A stretch of 64,000 nucleotides of DNA from Clytia hemisphaerica (Eukaryota > Cnidaria > Hydrozoa > Leptothecata > Clytiidae): the NCBI GenBank assembly GCA_902728285.1, contig CACVBU010001026.1, positions 62,001 to 126,000 on the forward strand. The letters run 5' to 3'. This document shows, in pieces, positions 34,003 through 45,675 of this stretch. The notes under the pieces are model-generated. The model saw only the letters and a program-made list of their open reading frames with translations, was not told the DNA's origin and did not search any database. Each line of letters starts with the position of its first letter. Within the stretch, counting starts at the first letter, position 1. A program made the position numbers and the translations under genes.

Positions 34003-37000
34003 TTATTGATTATTGATCATGTTTTTTAAAGTTGGGACGAAGAATATGGGATCATAGGGATACAATAACATTTCCGGGTCGGGTTCGGAATTGCTTGAAA
34101 CGGGCGAAACTAAATTGATATAGTCCGCGAATCGAGGTCTTTTATTGTTGCTCTCGACACATGTATTGTAGACCTCGGTAAAATTCGAGTTTTTGTTTGG
34201 CGAAGATGTTTGGCTGCCCACACCACCATACGAAGGTGAATGGCAGACTTTTTTAGCATTCGGAACAATTAAATCAATGTTGCTGTTGTTAGTTGTCGAC
34301 ATTGAAAGTGTTTGTTCAGTCCTTTTTCTTTTTCTGTCAACGCTATCTGTTGTCGGCTCTGAAACCGTGGGTCTTTTGCGTTTGCCACCTCGTCGTTTCT
34401 TCTTTTTATCATGTTTTCTTTTAGGACGACTGCACTGTGTTCCCTATTAAAATTAAGAATACTTTGGAATTTAGAAAATGTTGTTAGTGGGTCAAATGTT
34501 TTCTCCGCGTATTCAGAAAATTTTGTAGCAAACTTTATACATGTAAAATGGTTAGTCTTGTAGTCTAGTACTGAATGACCCACAAAAAGTATAAAGTTTG
34601 ATGGCTGGATTTTCAAGAAATAATATAGCCCGGAGTCCACTTAAAGCTTTTTTTAGACTGAATGGCGCAATTAAGTGACCCGGTAGTTTATGGTAATATG
34701 CTTTTGCTTAGGGGGACTGGAAACAGTCCGCCAGATTTTCGTTGTTTTTGCCAGGTAAAAATAAATTTGAAAATAAGGCATTCAAAATCTGTTATTGATG
34801 TTTGTTTTTCATTCTTAGTTATATTTTTCAACTATCTAAGTAACTATTAATGGGATAAATTTTCGCGGGGATTAAATTTCGCGGTTGAGCTCATCCGCGA
34901 AATTTTAAGATTTCGCGGGGATTATTTTTCGCGGATGAGGGATTTCCTGATTTTTCGCGGGGATTTAATTTCGCGGATTGGGGTACAAATTAAAATTTTT
35001 GAAAAGGGTCAAAACATGAAATAAAATTTTTCCAGGAAAATTAAGAATTTTTTTTTCAAGTAATAAGAGGGTGTTTTGGAATAGGGCGAGGAGATATGTA
35101 TTACAAAGAACACTGTTTGCAAATGCTGCTGCCAAAACAAAGCGTCCAAGTAAACCAGAAAACCCATCTGTTATCCCGAAGACATCTAATGCGCCTATTT
35201 TGTTAGATTAGGAAATTTTTTAACTTGTTAAAAGAAGCAAAAGAGAGATAAATAAATGACTTAAAATTGTTGTTTCGTTATTTTCACTCTTTTTTTATCA
35301 TTGAAAATAAATTCTTTTGTTTTCCGTTTTCCCTCCTTTTCTTACATATCCTTTTAAATGTTTAATTTCAAGCCTCTTGCATTGAAAAGCTTTTAACAAT
35401 AAGCGATCACTTTAGATAAAAATTTTTCCAATACCTCTTCCAAGTTTGTAAATTTGTGAAGAAAATTTTGAGGAAAACCATTTTTTGCTAACAAGCATAT
35501 CGAGGATTTGACCTTTTTCGAGGGTTGCGTGCCCTCATGTAGAAAAAAAATAAAAAAAGGATAAAAATAGAAATTTCGAGGATTGCAAAAAAAATTCTAA
35601 TTTTTCGCGGAAACTAATTTTCGCGGATGGGCCTTTTTCAAATTTCCAATGGGACTTATTTTCGCGGGTGACACCCAAATCCGCGAAATCCGCGAAAATT
35701 AATCCCCGCGAAAATTTATCCCATTAAAGTATTTTGTTATTTGGATTTAAAAAATCTTTTTTCAAAATGGAAAACTTGTCAAATGCTCCTAGTCTACTTC
35801 ACTGGACTTGTCATCAAAAATTATTAGAAAGCAAAGTTCAGCAGCCAGAAGTAGACTCTATTCTAGAAATAATATCATTTCTTAATAGTCTTTTTTCATG
35901 AATTTCATTCTTACAAGATGCAGAGGTCTTCAGTCTCAAATAACGTATTTCATTCAAAAATCGAACGATCTGAATACGATTTGAATTACCTGATTTGTGA
36001 GCCATGGGTGGCCTAACAATTCGTCGAGGGATGAACGAAGCCTTGGATTTGGCTGTAACATGCACTCCAAGAAATCTCGACACGCTAAAGAAAACGAAAA
36101 TTAAGATGTAGATTCAAGAAAACTTTGAAAACATGCCAATTACTCTAGGGGCTGAGTTAGGTCCCGCATGTGCATCGGCGTATAGTCATTTTTTCTTTTG
36201 ATCATGAAAGTATAGTCCTTGAAGAGTCAGAAAACGTGTGTGGCGTTATTTGGATCAGGCACAAATTTCCATAATGGCGGATTTTAGATTTTCAACCTTT
36301 TTTAGCCCTCTTGCTTGAAAAAAAACTTAAAACCCGGCATACTATATAACAATCGATCAGAAATTTTATGCTGATTAAGAAAAAGGTCAGAACCATGGTT
36401 TGAAAATTTTGCTATCTCGAGCTATGAAGTACTTTCGTTTTCAAAACTAAGAAAACGTAAGTACTTCGTATCTTCTTCTTTCGAAAGATGATGAAAGAAA
36501 GATGATGATGACTTCGTATCTCTTGATAACGAAATTTCCAGACCATGGTTCTGACCTTTTTCTTAATCAGCATAAAATTTCTGATCGATTGGTATATAAT
36601 ATGCTTTGTCCTCGCCCAACCTTTCACCTTATGGTTGGAAAACAGAGGATTTGAGTTTTGTATTTCAATTGTGTACATAATACAATTTCAAATTTATTTT
36701 TTTTAGTTCAGAAATTACAAAACTTGTTTTATTTCACTGGGGATGTTGGCTGGAAAGGCTGACAAAACGTTTGAATGATTTGAATGAATTGATTTAGAAC
36801 AAATCAATATCTTGTTACTTTTATTCGTTTTTTATAAGAACAAACTATATAAGAACGTGAGGCTTCGACGACCGAAATATTAAGAAGTTAAAAACATTTT
36901 AAGGTTTTACGGGCTTTTAAACACCCTGGTTTTTTAAAAAATGGGCAAAAAATGTCCAAAAGGGGGTAGAAATGAGAACATTTTCAGGTTTAAAATTCTT

Positions 37001-40000
37001 GGCTTTAAAATTTTTTGATGTTCTCATAAAAAAACGTGTAAACAGACAGAAATATCAGAAATACTTACAGAGTGAAACGTTCAGGTGGCTAGGTAATGTG
37101 GGTGGTCGATCACACTTTACAATTTCCTTGGAGCTTTCGAAGGGTAGATCCCCTGTTAGGAGTTCATACATAATTACACCCCTAAAAAAACAGTGAAATG
37201 GACTTGTTCCGTCGTTTTGTATAAGTTTCCCATTTCTGCATTAAGATTCCTTTGCAACTTTTCTAGCGGAAAAAAAGACAGGACTTCGGGTATTTGAAAA
37301 ATGAGCTTCAAAGACGATATATTCCGTACCTTTAAAAACAAACCGTTTGCAATCTCATGCTGGTTATCCCGGGAGAAATAGAGAAAAATTCCTGAAAAAT
37401 GACAAAAATCTTGGTGCGGAAATGAGAAACTTATAAAAAATACGGTTTAAAAAGAACATTAAACCTTTTAGTAAAATGTCATTTCAATTTTTCATAAGTT
37501 AGTTTTGGCACGTGTTTGTAATCGTATCGTTAAAGACGTGGCAGGTACAATGTTTACATTTGACTACTTAAACTTTCATTTAAAAGATGCTCCATTCTGT
37601 AAACACCGCACATGCTCTAAAATTGTGTAATGAATTGAACTATTCTTTAATTATCGGCGTTTTCTAACCCCGGAATTTAGTGGTGGAAACGAGAACACCG
37701 CACGTTTGTAAACTAAGAGGTTATTAGTGAGTATGAAAATCTGGAAATGTGGCCATGCTGAATTATTGCGAGAATCTGTAAGTAAAAATGATCGCGTTAG
37801 CGGAATTACTGAAACAGTCTTTTTTTTTTTGCCTACAGTAAGTGGCTTTGTTCATATTTTTCCGATAAAGACTATTCCTAAATTTATTGTCAGTGGATAA
37901 ACCAGGATTTGAGATTTTTAAGAGAAAAAAATTCAAGAAAAAACTTACAAACTCCATGTGTCGCTTTTGGTAGGATCGTAGAGCTCTGTTGGCGGGTAGT
38001 ACAACTTCGGATCGCCCCGTTCAACCTCTGGTGCGTTATACACGGGTGTTCCCCAGAAGTCAGAAATCATTTCACCGTGTTTTATTTTGTATGCTAGCCC
38101 AAAATCTGAAACAGAAAAATTGAATATGTCTCAGTGCCACAGGAAAAATTACTCCCGAAAAAAGCACTCGTAAATTTTTTCAAGTAATCACATGTTTTGA
38201 CTGTACTGCTATAATTTTGCAACCCGTGTATTCTAATAATGTTGTTAATAAAAATTGTTTACCTGTAATCTTGACATTACCGTCATCACCCCGTAAGATA
38301 TTGTCGGGTTTCAGGTCACTAAAAAAATTTAATACATTGAATAATCAAATTAAAATTAAAATAGAGATTTATTAATTACAATTAGTTTTTCGAGAAATGG
38401 CAAATTATCGGGACGAGATGGAGTTTTTACAAGCTCTTATTTGATTTGGTTGGTTGTTAACCAGTAATAAAACAATTTTCTTACTTTTTCTAAAGACCGC
38501 GTCATTTTTATTACATCAAATGACCAATTATTATAGTATCTTATAAAAACTCCATCTTATCTGAAATTATCATCATCATCTCGCCAGTCTGTCAGCTTGA
38601 TATAGAAAGACTACGCGTTTTTTTTACTTTATAAGAATATTTATGATGAAATTGGCCAAATAATTAAGAATAAGAATACTGGCAAATGAACCTAAAAATG
38701 CCATTATTTTTGGAGCATTTTGCTATTAAATTGCCAGTTATTCAGAATAATTTTTCCCAAAAAGTTAAGAATATTCATGATGAATTGGAAGAAAAACATT
38801 CTTATAAAAAAAAGCTTTTGTATAAGTGCATCAAAAATAATATTTTTATCTTTTTAAGTTTAAAGCCTAAAATAGTTTTTTAAAATAGTAATTTTTTCAT
38901 TTTGAGAGTGTTTTAGAGTCCGTGAAACCTTCATATTAATTTCTTAACTTGTTCTTAATATTTTAGCCATCAAAGCCTTATGTTCTTATAAAAAACATGT
39001 AAAGTGTGTTTGATCATCTTTTAACTGAAAGAAAGTATATAGATCTACGTTTCAGAATATGAAAAATAAAGCATACCGGTGAACTATGCCTTTCTTAAAG
39101 CAGTACCGTAACCCGATACAAATATCACGTAATGCCATCTTGGTTTGATCCTCATTATATAGACGACCGTTATTTAATGGAGCCCGTAGATCACCAGCTG
39201 AACAGAGCTCCATGATCAAATAGGCACTACCACTTGCACCAACAAACACATCTATAAACTTTACCTGAAATAATGGAAAGAAACAAAATATGTAAAAGGC
39301 ATGATTTTTGTAATTTCCTTACACTAACAAATCATCTAAGCGCCCGACACGCCGCTCTGCTCTAAAATGGATTAATCAGGCGTGATGATAATAGCCTAAA
39401 ATCTGCAAAGTTCACCAGAACTTGCAGACTTTAGAGCAATTTTTGTTTTATTTCACTGTGCTTAAAAGCTCATTTATTGTTCATCCCAAATCCGAATAAA
39501 AATTTAGAATGGTACAGCCGATCAAGGGGGATCCGATACCAAACTCAGGCCTGGGGCTGGTGGCAATTTATTTTCAAGGTCCTAGGGTCGGAGGTCCTAA
39601 CGTAGTGTACAATAAAAGGCTATTTATATCTAGACAAAGGACTGAAAATATCATCAATTAGAATGAAGAAAGGGAAGAAGTTACGATGCTAGCAGGATAG
39701 TTCCCCGACGGATATTTCTCGACCAATAATCCTCCAATGGACGTTTCCCGACGGCTTATTTCTCCAACAGGCTTTCCCCTACCTCTCAAGGCAACCTTTC
39801 AGAGGAAAAGGTTTGGCACAGTCGGGGGAAAGAAAGTCCGGGCGTGAAAACGTTCATCGAAAGATTCAAATAATACGTACAATGTGTTTTGATCCTTGGA
39901 CGGCGGAAAAACATTCACACTCATTACACAAGTCATCGTTTACGTGATCTGCGCCAATGACTTTAATGGCCACCTAAAAGATAAAAATGTAAAAAATTTC

Positions 40001-40578
40001 AGTCCTGATGTATCTCTAAGTCTTCTTGCGACCGAAGTCGGAGGCGTTCTAAAGGCTCCCCTTTCAATAGCATTAACCTGAAGGTAGATGTTTTACCCTG
40101 GATTCTTCTCTTATTCGTTGAGATTTCAGGAGGGAGGTGTCAAGTATCATTTTGTATTTTGTATCAAATTACTAAGTACGAAGTCTTTGATATGACCCGA
40201 ACAGGGATCGAACACACAACTTTGAGCACAGTAGCCGAATGCTTTACCTTCGCACCACAGATCTCTAAATAACGTTCCCAAGGATTAAGAGCTCAAAGAC
40301 TACTTTTCTATATTTTCAACTTGATCTATGCTAATAGCGTTAATGGCAACCTAAAACTCACTCCGGCACTTGAAAAATATTCATTATATAAAGGATTCTA
40401 CAGTATATCATCTATATATCTAATATATCTATATATCTATATCATCTGTGATTACTCAATAAAGCTAACTTACTTCACGGCGAGTTTCGGTATGAAAGCC
40501 TCGGAAAACCTTACCGAAACCTCCTTTACCCAGAAATTTGATGATTTTGTACCCACGCTTTAATAGATCCGAATCCAT
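34003..40578 (-). CDS. Ser/Thr protein kinase with basic C-terminal tail, 8 exons
   Basis: Exons on the minus strand: 40578-40474, 39973-39881, 39264-39077, 38318-38263, 38105-37949, 37181-37069, 36084-35990 and 34443-34003. All borders are GT-AG and all phases join, giving about 415 residues. The kinase domain spans about 10-266: glycine loop GKGGFG (17-22), VAIK lysine (K39), probable helix-C glutamate E53, HRDLKPDN (128-135), DFG (148-150), GTPVYNAPE (166-174), DTWSLG (196-201), final HPWL (263-266). All catalytic residues are present, so it should phosphorylate Ser/Thr. The closing HPWL and short helix layout suggest the CAMK group, by inference. The tail (270-415) starts with a very basic run (RPKRKHDKKKKRRGG, KRKRP), a likely nuclear localisation signal, followed by a low-complexity Ser/Asn-rich end. 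The start is the ATG just before the kinase domain; an in-frame upstream ATG would add 37 unlikely residues. Introns carry at least four transposon-like inserts. Confidence 0.85.
34851..35723. mobile_element. TTAA-flanked element with TTTCGCGG repeats, in kinase intron 7
   Basis: TTAA (34847-34850) then TGGGATAAATTTTCGCGGGG; the mirrored CCCCGCGAAAATTTATCCCA then TTAA (35724-35727). Both ends repeat TTTCGCGGGGATT words. Length 873 bases. The TTAA border points to piggyBac or Kolobok type mobilisation. The interior on the + strand holds what looks like a complete 3'-terminal exon (35061-35256). Confidence 0.85.
35061..35256 (+). CDS. Possible captured 3'-terminal exon inside the TTAA element
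   Basis: A T-rich tract ending in TTTTTTTTCAAG (35060) looks like a 3' splice site. An open frame of 49 codons follows (35062-35211), containing VFWNRARRYVLQRTLFANAA, then KTKRPSKPENPSV, ending LLD and TAG. AATAAA lies at 35251-35256. Acceptor, coding tail and polyadenylation signal in that order suggest a gene end carried by the element, opposite in strand to the kinase. I do not recognise the protein. It may be the last exon of the element's own former ORF rather than a host exon. Confidence 0.4.
36337..36604. mobile_element. Hairpin element in kinase intron 6
   Basis: The left arm (GCATACTATATAACAATCGA to GGTCAGAACCATGGT) is mirrored by ACCATGGTTCTGACC to TCGATTGGTATATAATATGC. Arms are about 65 bases around 135 inner bases. 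Confidence 0.75.
36824..37039. mobile_element. Foldback element 4, repeated word AAGAAC
   Basis: Ends CGTTTTTTATAAGAAC and GTTCTCATAAAAAAACGTGT, with AAGAACGTGAGGCTT and related words inside. It has the family grammar but few internal repeats. It sits about 30 bases beyond the splice donor of kinase exon 6. Confidence 0.55.
38613..39000. mobile_element. Foldback element 5, repeated word AAGAATA
   Basis: Ends ACGCG plus T-run, ACTTTATAAGAAT, and GTTCTTATAAAAAACATGT. The interior repeats TTAAGAATA or its complement about seven times with GGC/GCC words between. It lies in kinase intron 3. Confidence 0.6.
40185..40265 (-). repeat. tRNA-like sequence, probable SINE
   Basis: Read on the minus strand: TGGTGCGAAGGTAAAGCATT (A-box like) then TGTGTTCGATCCCTGTTCGG (B-box). 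The spacing is tRNA-like but the acceptor stem is not convincing. It lies in kinase intron 1. Confidence 0.5.
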
Positions 40579-40689
40579 TCTTTTCTGCACTTTAATTACG
40601 TAAATATATTTTTCTCGAAAACCAAAAAATTCTTCCTTGCAGCTTTGCAACTCGAGATAAAGACGATAAATGAAAGATCTTTGTTTCAA

Positions 40690-42163
40690 TTTTCTCCGTT
40701 ATTGTCAAAAAGTAGTTCTTTTTATTTGACGTCAGTCAGATAAATTTTTGAAAATGCAAATTGACGTATCAAAAGTATTGGCTAAACAAAAGTAGAGAAT
40801 TAAAACCTCAAAAATAAAGCGCACCAGATTCGATCTTATTATGTTACCCCCTTTTCATGCACAATCAAGGGGTCCTTGTTTTGCTATTCACTATGGTTTT
40901 TTCATAATTGCCGTGTTTAAATGTGTTTTCTGACTGATGTAACCAACAAAACTATGGCATGTTGTACATTTTCTGTTAGGCAGACTATTCCTGAATCTGA
41001 AAATTCAAAAATTGCATTGAAAAAGTTTGATGAAGAAGAAAATGAAGACTTTTGCGAGGAAGAGTATTTCAACTTTGAAGAGCTTAGTTTCGGCGAACAA
41101 AAAACATTTTGAAAATTTTTTCGCAGTAGATGGTGTATCTTTTACCGAACAATAAAAATTTTTGCGGAAAATTTTTGTAAATGCTTCTTTGTCTCGAAAT
41201 CTTCAAAATAATAGTTTTTCATCAATTTTTCATCTGGATTTTGCTTTAAAAAACAGTAATAACTTTTGACACATCTTTTTAGATAGATTTTCCGCAAAAT
41301 TTAGAATAGTTCAATTCTTTGCGGACAGTTTGAAAAAAGTTCTAAACAAAAAAGTTAATCCATCAAAACTTAGCACTTTTTATAAAAGAAGGTGATGCAA
41401 CATATTATTAACGTCTTTTTTTAAAGTTCATAACGTCATTTTTGCAATTAAATTCTTAATTAGTCTTACGGGATTTGATTAAAAAGCAATTTATAAAGGC
41501 AATTCTTTGTTAAAAGTGTTAAAGAATCTAAAACATAACTTTTATGTTCAGATACTAAAACCAATTTTCTGACTATGGTCAGAGCCCTTAAGTACAGATT
41601 GTTGACTTCAATACAGAATGTTGACTAATATATGATAACCATGCGTAAATTGTACTCTGAATTGTAGTCGTATTTCCGCTTTGTACCAAAGTTTTTTCTA
41701 GACGACAATTCCTGAAGAAGATTTTTGACTGGATACCACCAGTAGGGACCTAGGAACGCCGCGACCCCTGCACTATTTGATAGCACACATAGAGGTGGTT
41801 CAATCGGGCATAGACCATCTCCAATCGTGGTGGATAATCTCTCGGAATGGTTCTTGAAGAACGGAGACTTTATTGATCCAACTTGGTTGATTTCAAGGCA
41901 AGATAATTTTAGGTTTGTTTCATTATCGTCTTTTTCGTTTCCGGTACGGCAGGTGTAAAAAATTTTCCTTCATTGGGCCAAATAATTTAGGTCAGGCTTC
42001 CAGTAAGTCCTTAGACCTCCATATAATGAAGAAATAGACCAAATAGATTGTAAACAGCATAAATTTAGAAATTTGATTGCAAAAAAATAATTCTAAAATG
42101 CTCTTTTGCCACGAAACACTAATAACGGATACAGCGACGTTTATCGATTTATCCCATGACAAT
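40690..42163. other. Intergenic, upstream of the kinase gene
   Basis: Contains the presumed kinase promoter, with no convincing TATA box. A 63-codon open frame at 40921-41112 (+) with an acidic end (KKFDEEENEDF) is the only possible coding trace; it has no partner exon I could find. The remainder is AT-rich and featureless. Confidence 0.4.
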
Positions 42164-43263
42164 TCAAATTCTCAAGACAAGTGTTCTACTTTTGAACTCA
42201 TCCTTTGTGTTTAAAGAAGGCTTAATGGCTTGAATGCATAAGGCCTCAAGGGCCATAAGATGAAATTCCGATTTAGCTGATTGTGCAATTATTTTGACAT
42301 CATCCATTTTAAGTTCAACATTACAGCTACGAAAATGGCTTCCCACTGGTGTATTAGCATCCCTGTGCTCTCGAATACGGGATAGTGGATGTCTGGCTGT
42401 TTGCCCAACATAACACGACTGACAGCGTGAACAATTTATCTGATAAACTACCCAACTTTTGTATTCTTTTTCAACAGGTGTTTTCAATGATGGTAACAAC
42501 GTTTTAAGTTTTCGTATCGTTAAAATAACTTTCACTGGAGCACCGACCCTTTTTAATGAATGTTGAAACTGCTCGGTAATTTTACCACGATATCGAAGAA
42601 AAAACTTTTTCATTTCTGGTTCCTCATCCATTTGTTCTTCTGTTTGCGGAGGTTTTGTGATCTTTTCAATGGTCTTTTTAATAAGTGGTTCGTAAAATGA
42701 AGGAGGATATTGATTCTTTCGTAATATGGATTTTGCTTTTTCGATGCTTTATTTGAAATTTTCAGGTGTACTGCAAGCACGATGAATTCGATATACCATC
42801 CCGGTGACATTGGACTTCTTGTACTTGATCGGTGCCAGTGCATGGAAGTTCATTGTTAAACCAGTATCAGTATTTTTCGTGTACCATGTCGATGTTAATT
42901 CATTTCCAGAATGTATTATCCTCGTGTCTAAAAATGGAATACTACCTTTATCCTCGCGTTCGCAAGTAAATTTTAGATTTGGATGGAATTCATTTATTTC
43001 ATTTAGTTTGTTTTCGATCTGGTTTGTTTTGATGTTACGTAATATATCATCCATATACCTTCCAAAGATTTGCGCTTCTCCTTTGATTTTTCCATCAAAT
43101 TGACTGAGCCAACCATTTGCCAAATAAGGAGCTGGGGACTACCCATCGCTAGCCCGTCAGTTTGTCGGTAGTATCCTCGAGGTGTTAGCATTAAGACATT
43201 TAGACTGCATAGTTTGGTTAATTCAACAAAAGTATCTTTTGAAACTGGAGGATGTGGGTATCT
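42164..43263 (-). pseudogene. Penelope-like element: RT palm and GIY-YIG endonuclease
   Basis: On the minus strand from 43263: GDRYPHPPVSKDTFVELT, GYYRQTDGLAMGSP, a frame break near 43127, then one frame from 43123 to 42164 interrupted by a single TAA at 42749-42751. It includes the YMDDIL catalytic motif, then NLKFTCEREDKGSIPFLDT, a linker, and the C-terminal GIY-YIG nuclease region (WVVYQINCSRCQSCYVGQT, then RIREH). This RT plus GIY-YIG order is diagnostic of endonuclease-bearing Penelope-like elements. The fingers region of RT is missing. With only one shift and one stop, the copy is recent but dead. Confidence 0.85.
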
Positions 43264-43400
43264 ATCTCCATATAACAGTTGTTAAACCAGTATCAGTATT
43301 TTTCGTGTACCATGTCGATGTTAATTCATTTCCAGAATGTATTATCCTATTATGTCTAAAAATGGAATACTACCTTTATCCTCACATTAAATTTCATCAT
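43264..43400 (-). mobile_element. Partial tandem copy of the Penelope-like element
   Basis: About 110 bases repeat 42850-42960 in the same orientation (TTGTTAAACCAGTATCAGTA and CATTTCCAGAATGTATTATC in both). On the minus strand an RT fragment (ELTSTWYTKNTDTGLT) runs straight into the start of the longer copy, a head-to-tail join as known for this class. Confidence 0.8.
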
Positions 43401-44036
43401 TGATTGTTGATGAGGGGAGAAGGAAGGTGAGTTGGGAAAATAGAAATCGAAAGTTCCGGTTGCAAAAATCAGTTTTATTGACAATTGAATCATGCTTAAT
43501 GGTGGGCATTGTTATCAATAATGTTTTTGTGTGAAAAACATAGATATAAGGAAAAAATCCAAGAAAATCTGCAAAAACGACGATTTCCAGAATATTTCTG
43601 GCATTTTCGGCCGAAAAAAAACTTTCTCAAAAATCCGAATCGGTCATGTTTTGGGCATTGAAAAGGTAAACATTTTTCAACAAAAAATTTGTAACTGTAA
43701 CACTTCATAACATTATAAAAAGGGGTTTGTGGATATTATCTGGGTCTCTCTCCAACAGTATAACAGGAAAGATTCCAAACCAGATTTTTTGCTACATTTT
43801 CACAAACCAGACTGTAGTAAAAGTGACAGTCTGAAAATCGACTAACCTTTTACAAACAAAAACGATGATTACGTAACATTTGATAAAATGCTAGAGGTTT
43901 TTATGATTGAATTTAATAGCATTTTATATGTGTAGTTTTTAAGACGCTTTTCTAATAATAACCAAATCATAATTCCATAAAAAAATATCAATCTGTATAT
44001 TTACAATCTGGAATGAATAATCAGATAAAAAGTTTT
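43401..44036. other. Intergenic, nothing recognised
   Basis: AT-rich spacer between the Penelope-like and Merlin elements; no feature seen. Confidence 0.45.
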
Positions 44037-44157
44037 GGATCAGGTAAGGTTTCCGTGGGCGCTGGTTGAATTCTTTATCAGTTTTCGAGCCAGATAAAGA
44101 ATTCGCCCAACGATGATTTTACTGACCAGATTTATTGAAAAAAAGCACTTAAAACTG

Positions 44158-44985
44158 TTAAAGAATTCTCCCAAGACTGTTTAACAATTGACCCAAGACT
44201 GTTAAAGAATCTGCCTTTCTGATAAAGCATCTGCCCCAAACCTGATAAAGAATGTACTCCCCTCCAGATAAAGAATCTGCCCACCTGTTCAACGATCTGC
44301 CCTCCACCAGATTAAGAATTGACCCAAGACTGTTTAACAATTGACCCAAGACTGTTTAACAATTCACCCGAAACTGTTCAACAATTGACCCAAGACTGTT
44401 TAACAATTGACCCAAGACTGTTTAACAATTCACCCGAAACTGTTCAACAATTGACCCAAGACTGTTTAACAATTGACCCAAGACTGTTTAACAATTCACC
44501 CGAAACTGTTCAACAATTGACCCAAGACTGTTTAACAATTGACCCAAGACTGTTTAACAATTTACCCGAAACTGTTTAACGATTGACCCAAGACTGTTTA
44601 ACAATTCACCCGAAACTGTTCAACAATTGACCCAAGACTGTTTAACAATTGACCCAAGACTGTTTAACAATTGACCCAAGACTGTTTAAAACGATTCACC
44701 CGAAACTGTTTAACAATTGACCCAAGACTGTTTAACAATTGACCCAAGACTGTTTAACAATTCACCCGAAACTGTTCAACAATTGACCCGAAACTGTTTA
44801 ACAATTGACCCAAGACTGTTTTTAACCCATTCACCCAAGACTGTTTAACAATTCACCCAAGACTGTTTAACAATTCACCCAAGACTGTTTAACAATTGAC
44901 CCAAGACTGTATAACGATTCACCCGAAACTGTTTAACGATTCACCCGAAACTGTTTAACGATTCAACCAAGACTGTAGAGTATCT
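44158..44985. repeat. Left 22-bp tandem array of the Merlin element
   Basis: Unit ACCCAAGACTGTTTAACAAT plus TG, with variant ACCCGAAACTGTTCAACAAT and GATTC in place of AATTG, roughly 35 units. The first 170 bases are more varied and include CAGATAAAGAATCTGCCC words. As 22 x 3 is a multiple of three, an 86-residue periodic frame (44319-44579) appears; it is not a gene. Confidence 0.9.
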
Positions 44986-45061
44986 CGTTACTGAAAATCT
45001 CATGCCAACGGATAAAAAATGGCGAAATTAGCGGATTTAAACAATAGAAAAAAGTTAACTC

Positions 45062-45245
45062 TGAGTTCAAGAATCTCCCCTAAATCAGTTTAACAATGTC
45101 CCCTAACTCAATTTAACAATGTCCCCTAACTCGGTTTAAGAATATCCCCTTGACTCAGTTCAAGAATGTTCCCTAAACAATGTCCCCTTAACTCGGTTTA
45201 AAAATGCCCCCTTGACTCAGTTTAACAATGTCCCCCAATGTCCAA
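45062..45245. repeat. Second tandem repeat, CAATGTCCCCTAACTCGGTT type
   Basis: About eight imperfect units of 20-25 bases (CAATGTCCCCTAACTC plus AGTTTAA). It lies between the left array and the transposase gene. It shares the TTTAACAAT phrase with the 22-bp array and may be a diverged relative. Confidence 0.75.
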
Positions 45246-45675
45246 TGTTAAGGAAATAACCTTTCTAAGGTCCAAAACCACAAGTAAATATCATCTACCC
45301 CGTGTATACCTAAAATCTATCCGGAGCTCTGACAATGTTAACCCTTTAAAATCGGAAGACGTGTTTAGTTTATGTGTCCAGAATAATGCAAAATACCAAC
45401 CACAGACTTTTGGTGATAACTCCTGACCGCTTAATTTAAAGGGGGCATATACTGGAAGCTTTTAGAAAGAGAATAAAAATAGCCTTCTAATGGTACCAAA
45501 ACGATTGTCTAACTCTCAAGCTACAAGTATTTAGGCCACTTTGAAGTTTTATGGTTATTTCAATAAGAAGATGGACAAAGATGTTCAACTTTCAACTTTT
45601 TTTTCACATGTTGAAAAAGTACTATAAAAATATATATACAAGGGAATAAACAAAATAGCTGGAGCAACATCAAAA

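Noticed and set aside
40921-41112. 63-residue acidic frame
   Set aside because: No partner exon, promoter or family; kept only as a note in the intergenic entry.
44319-44579. 86-residue periodic protein
   Set aside because: It is the 22-bp tandem array read in frame; the period in codons follows from the repeat length.
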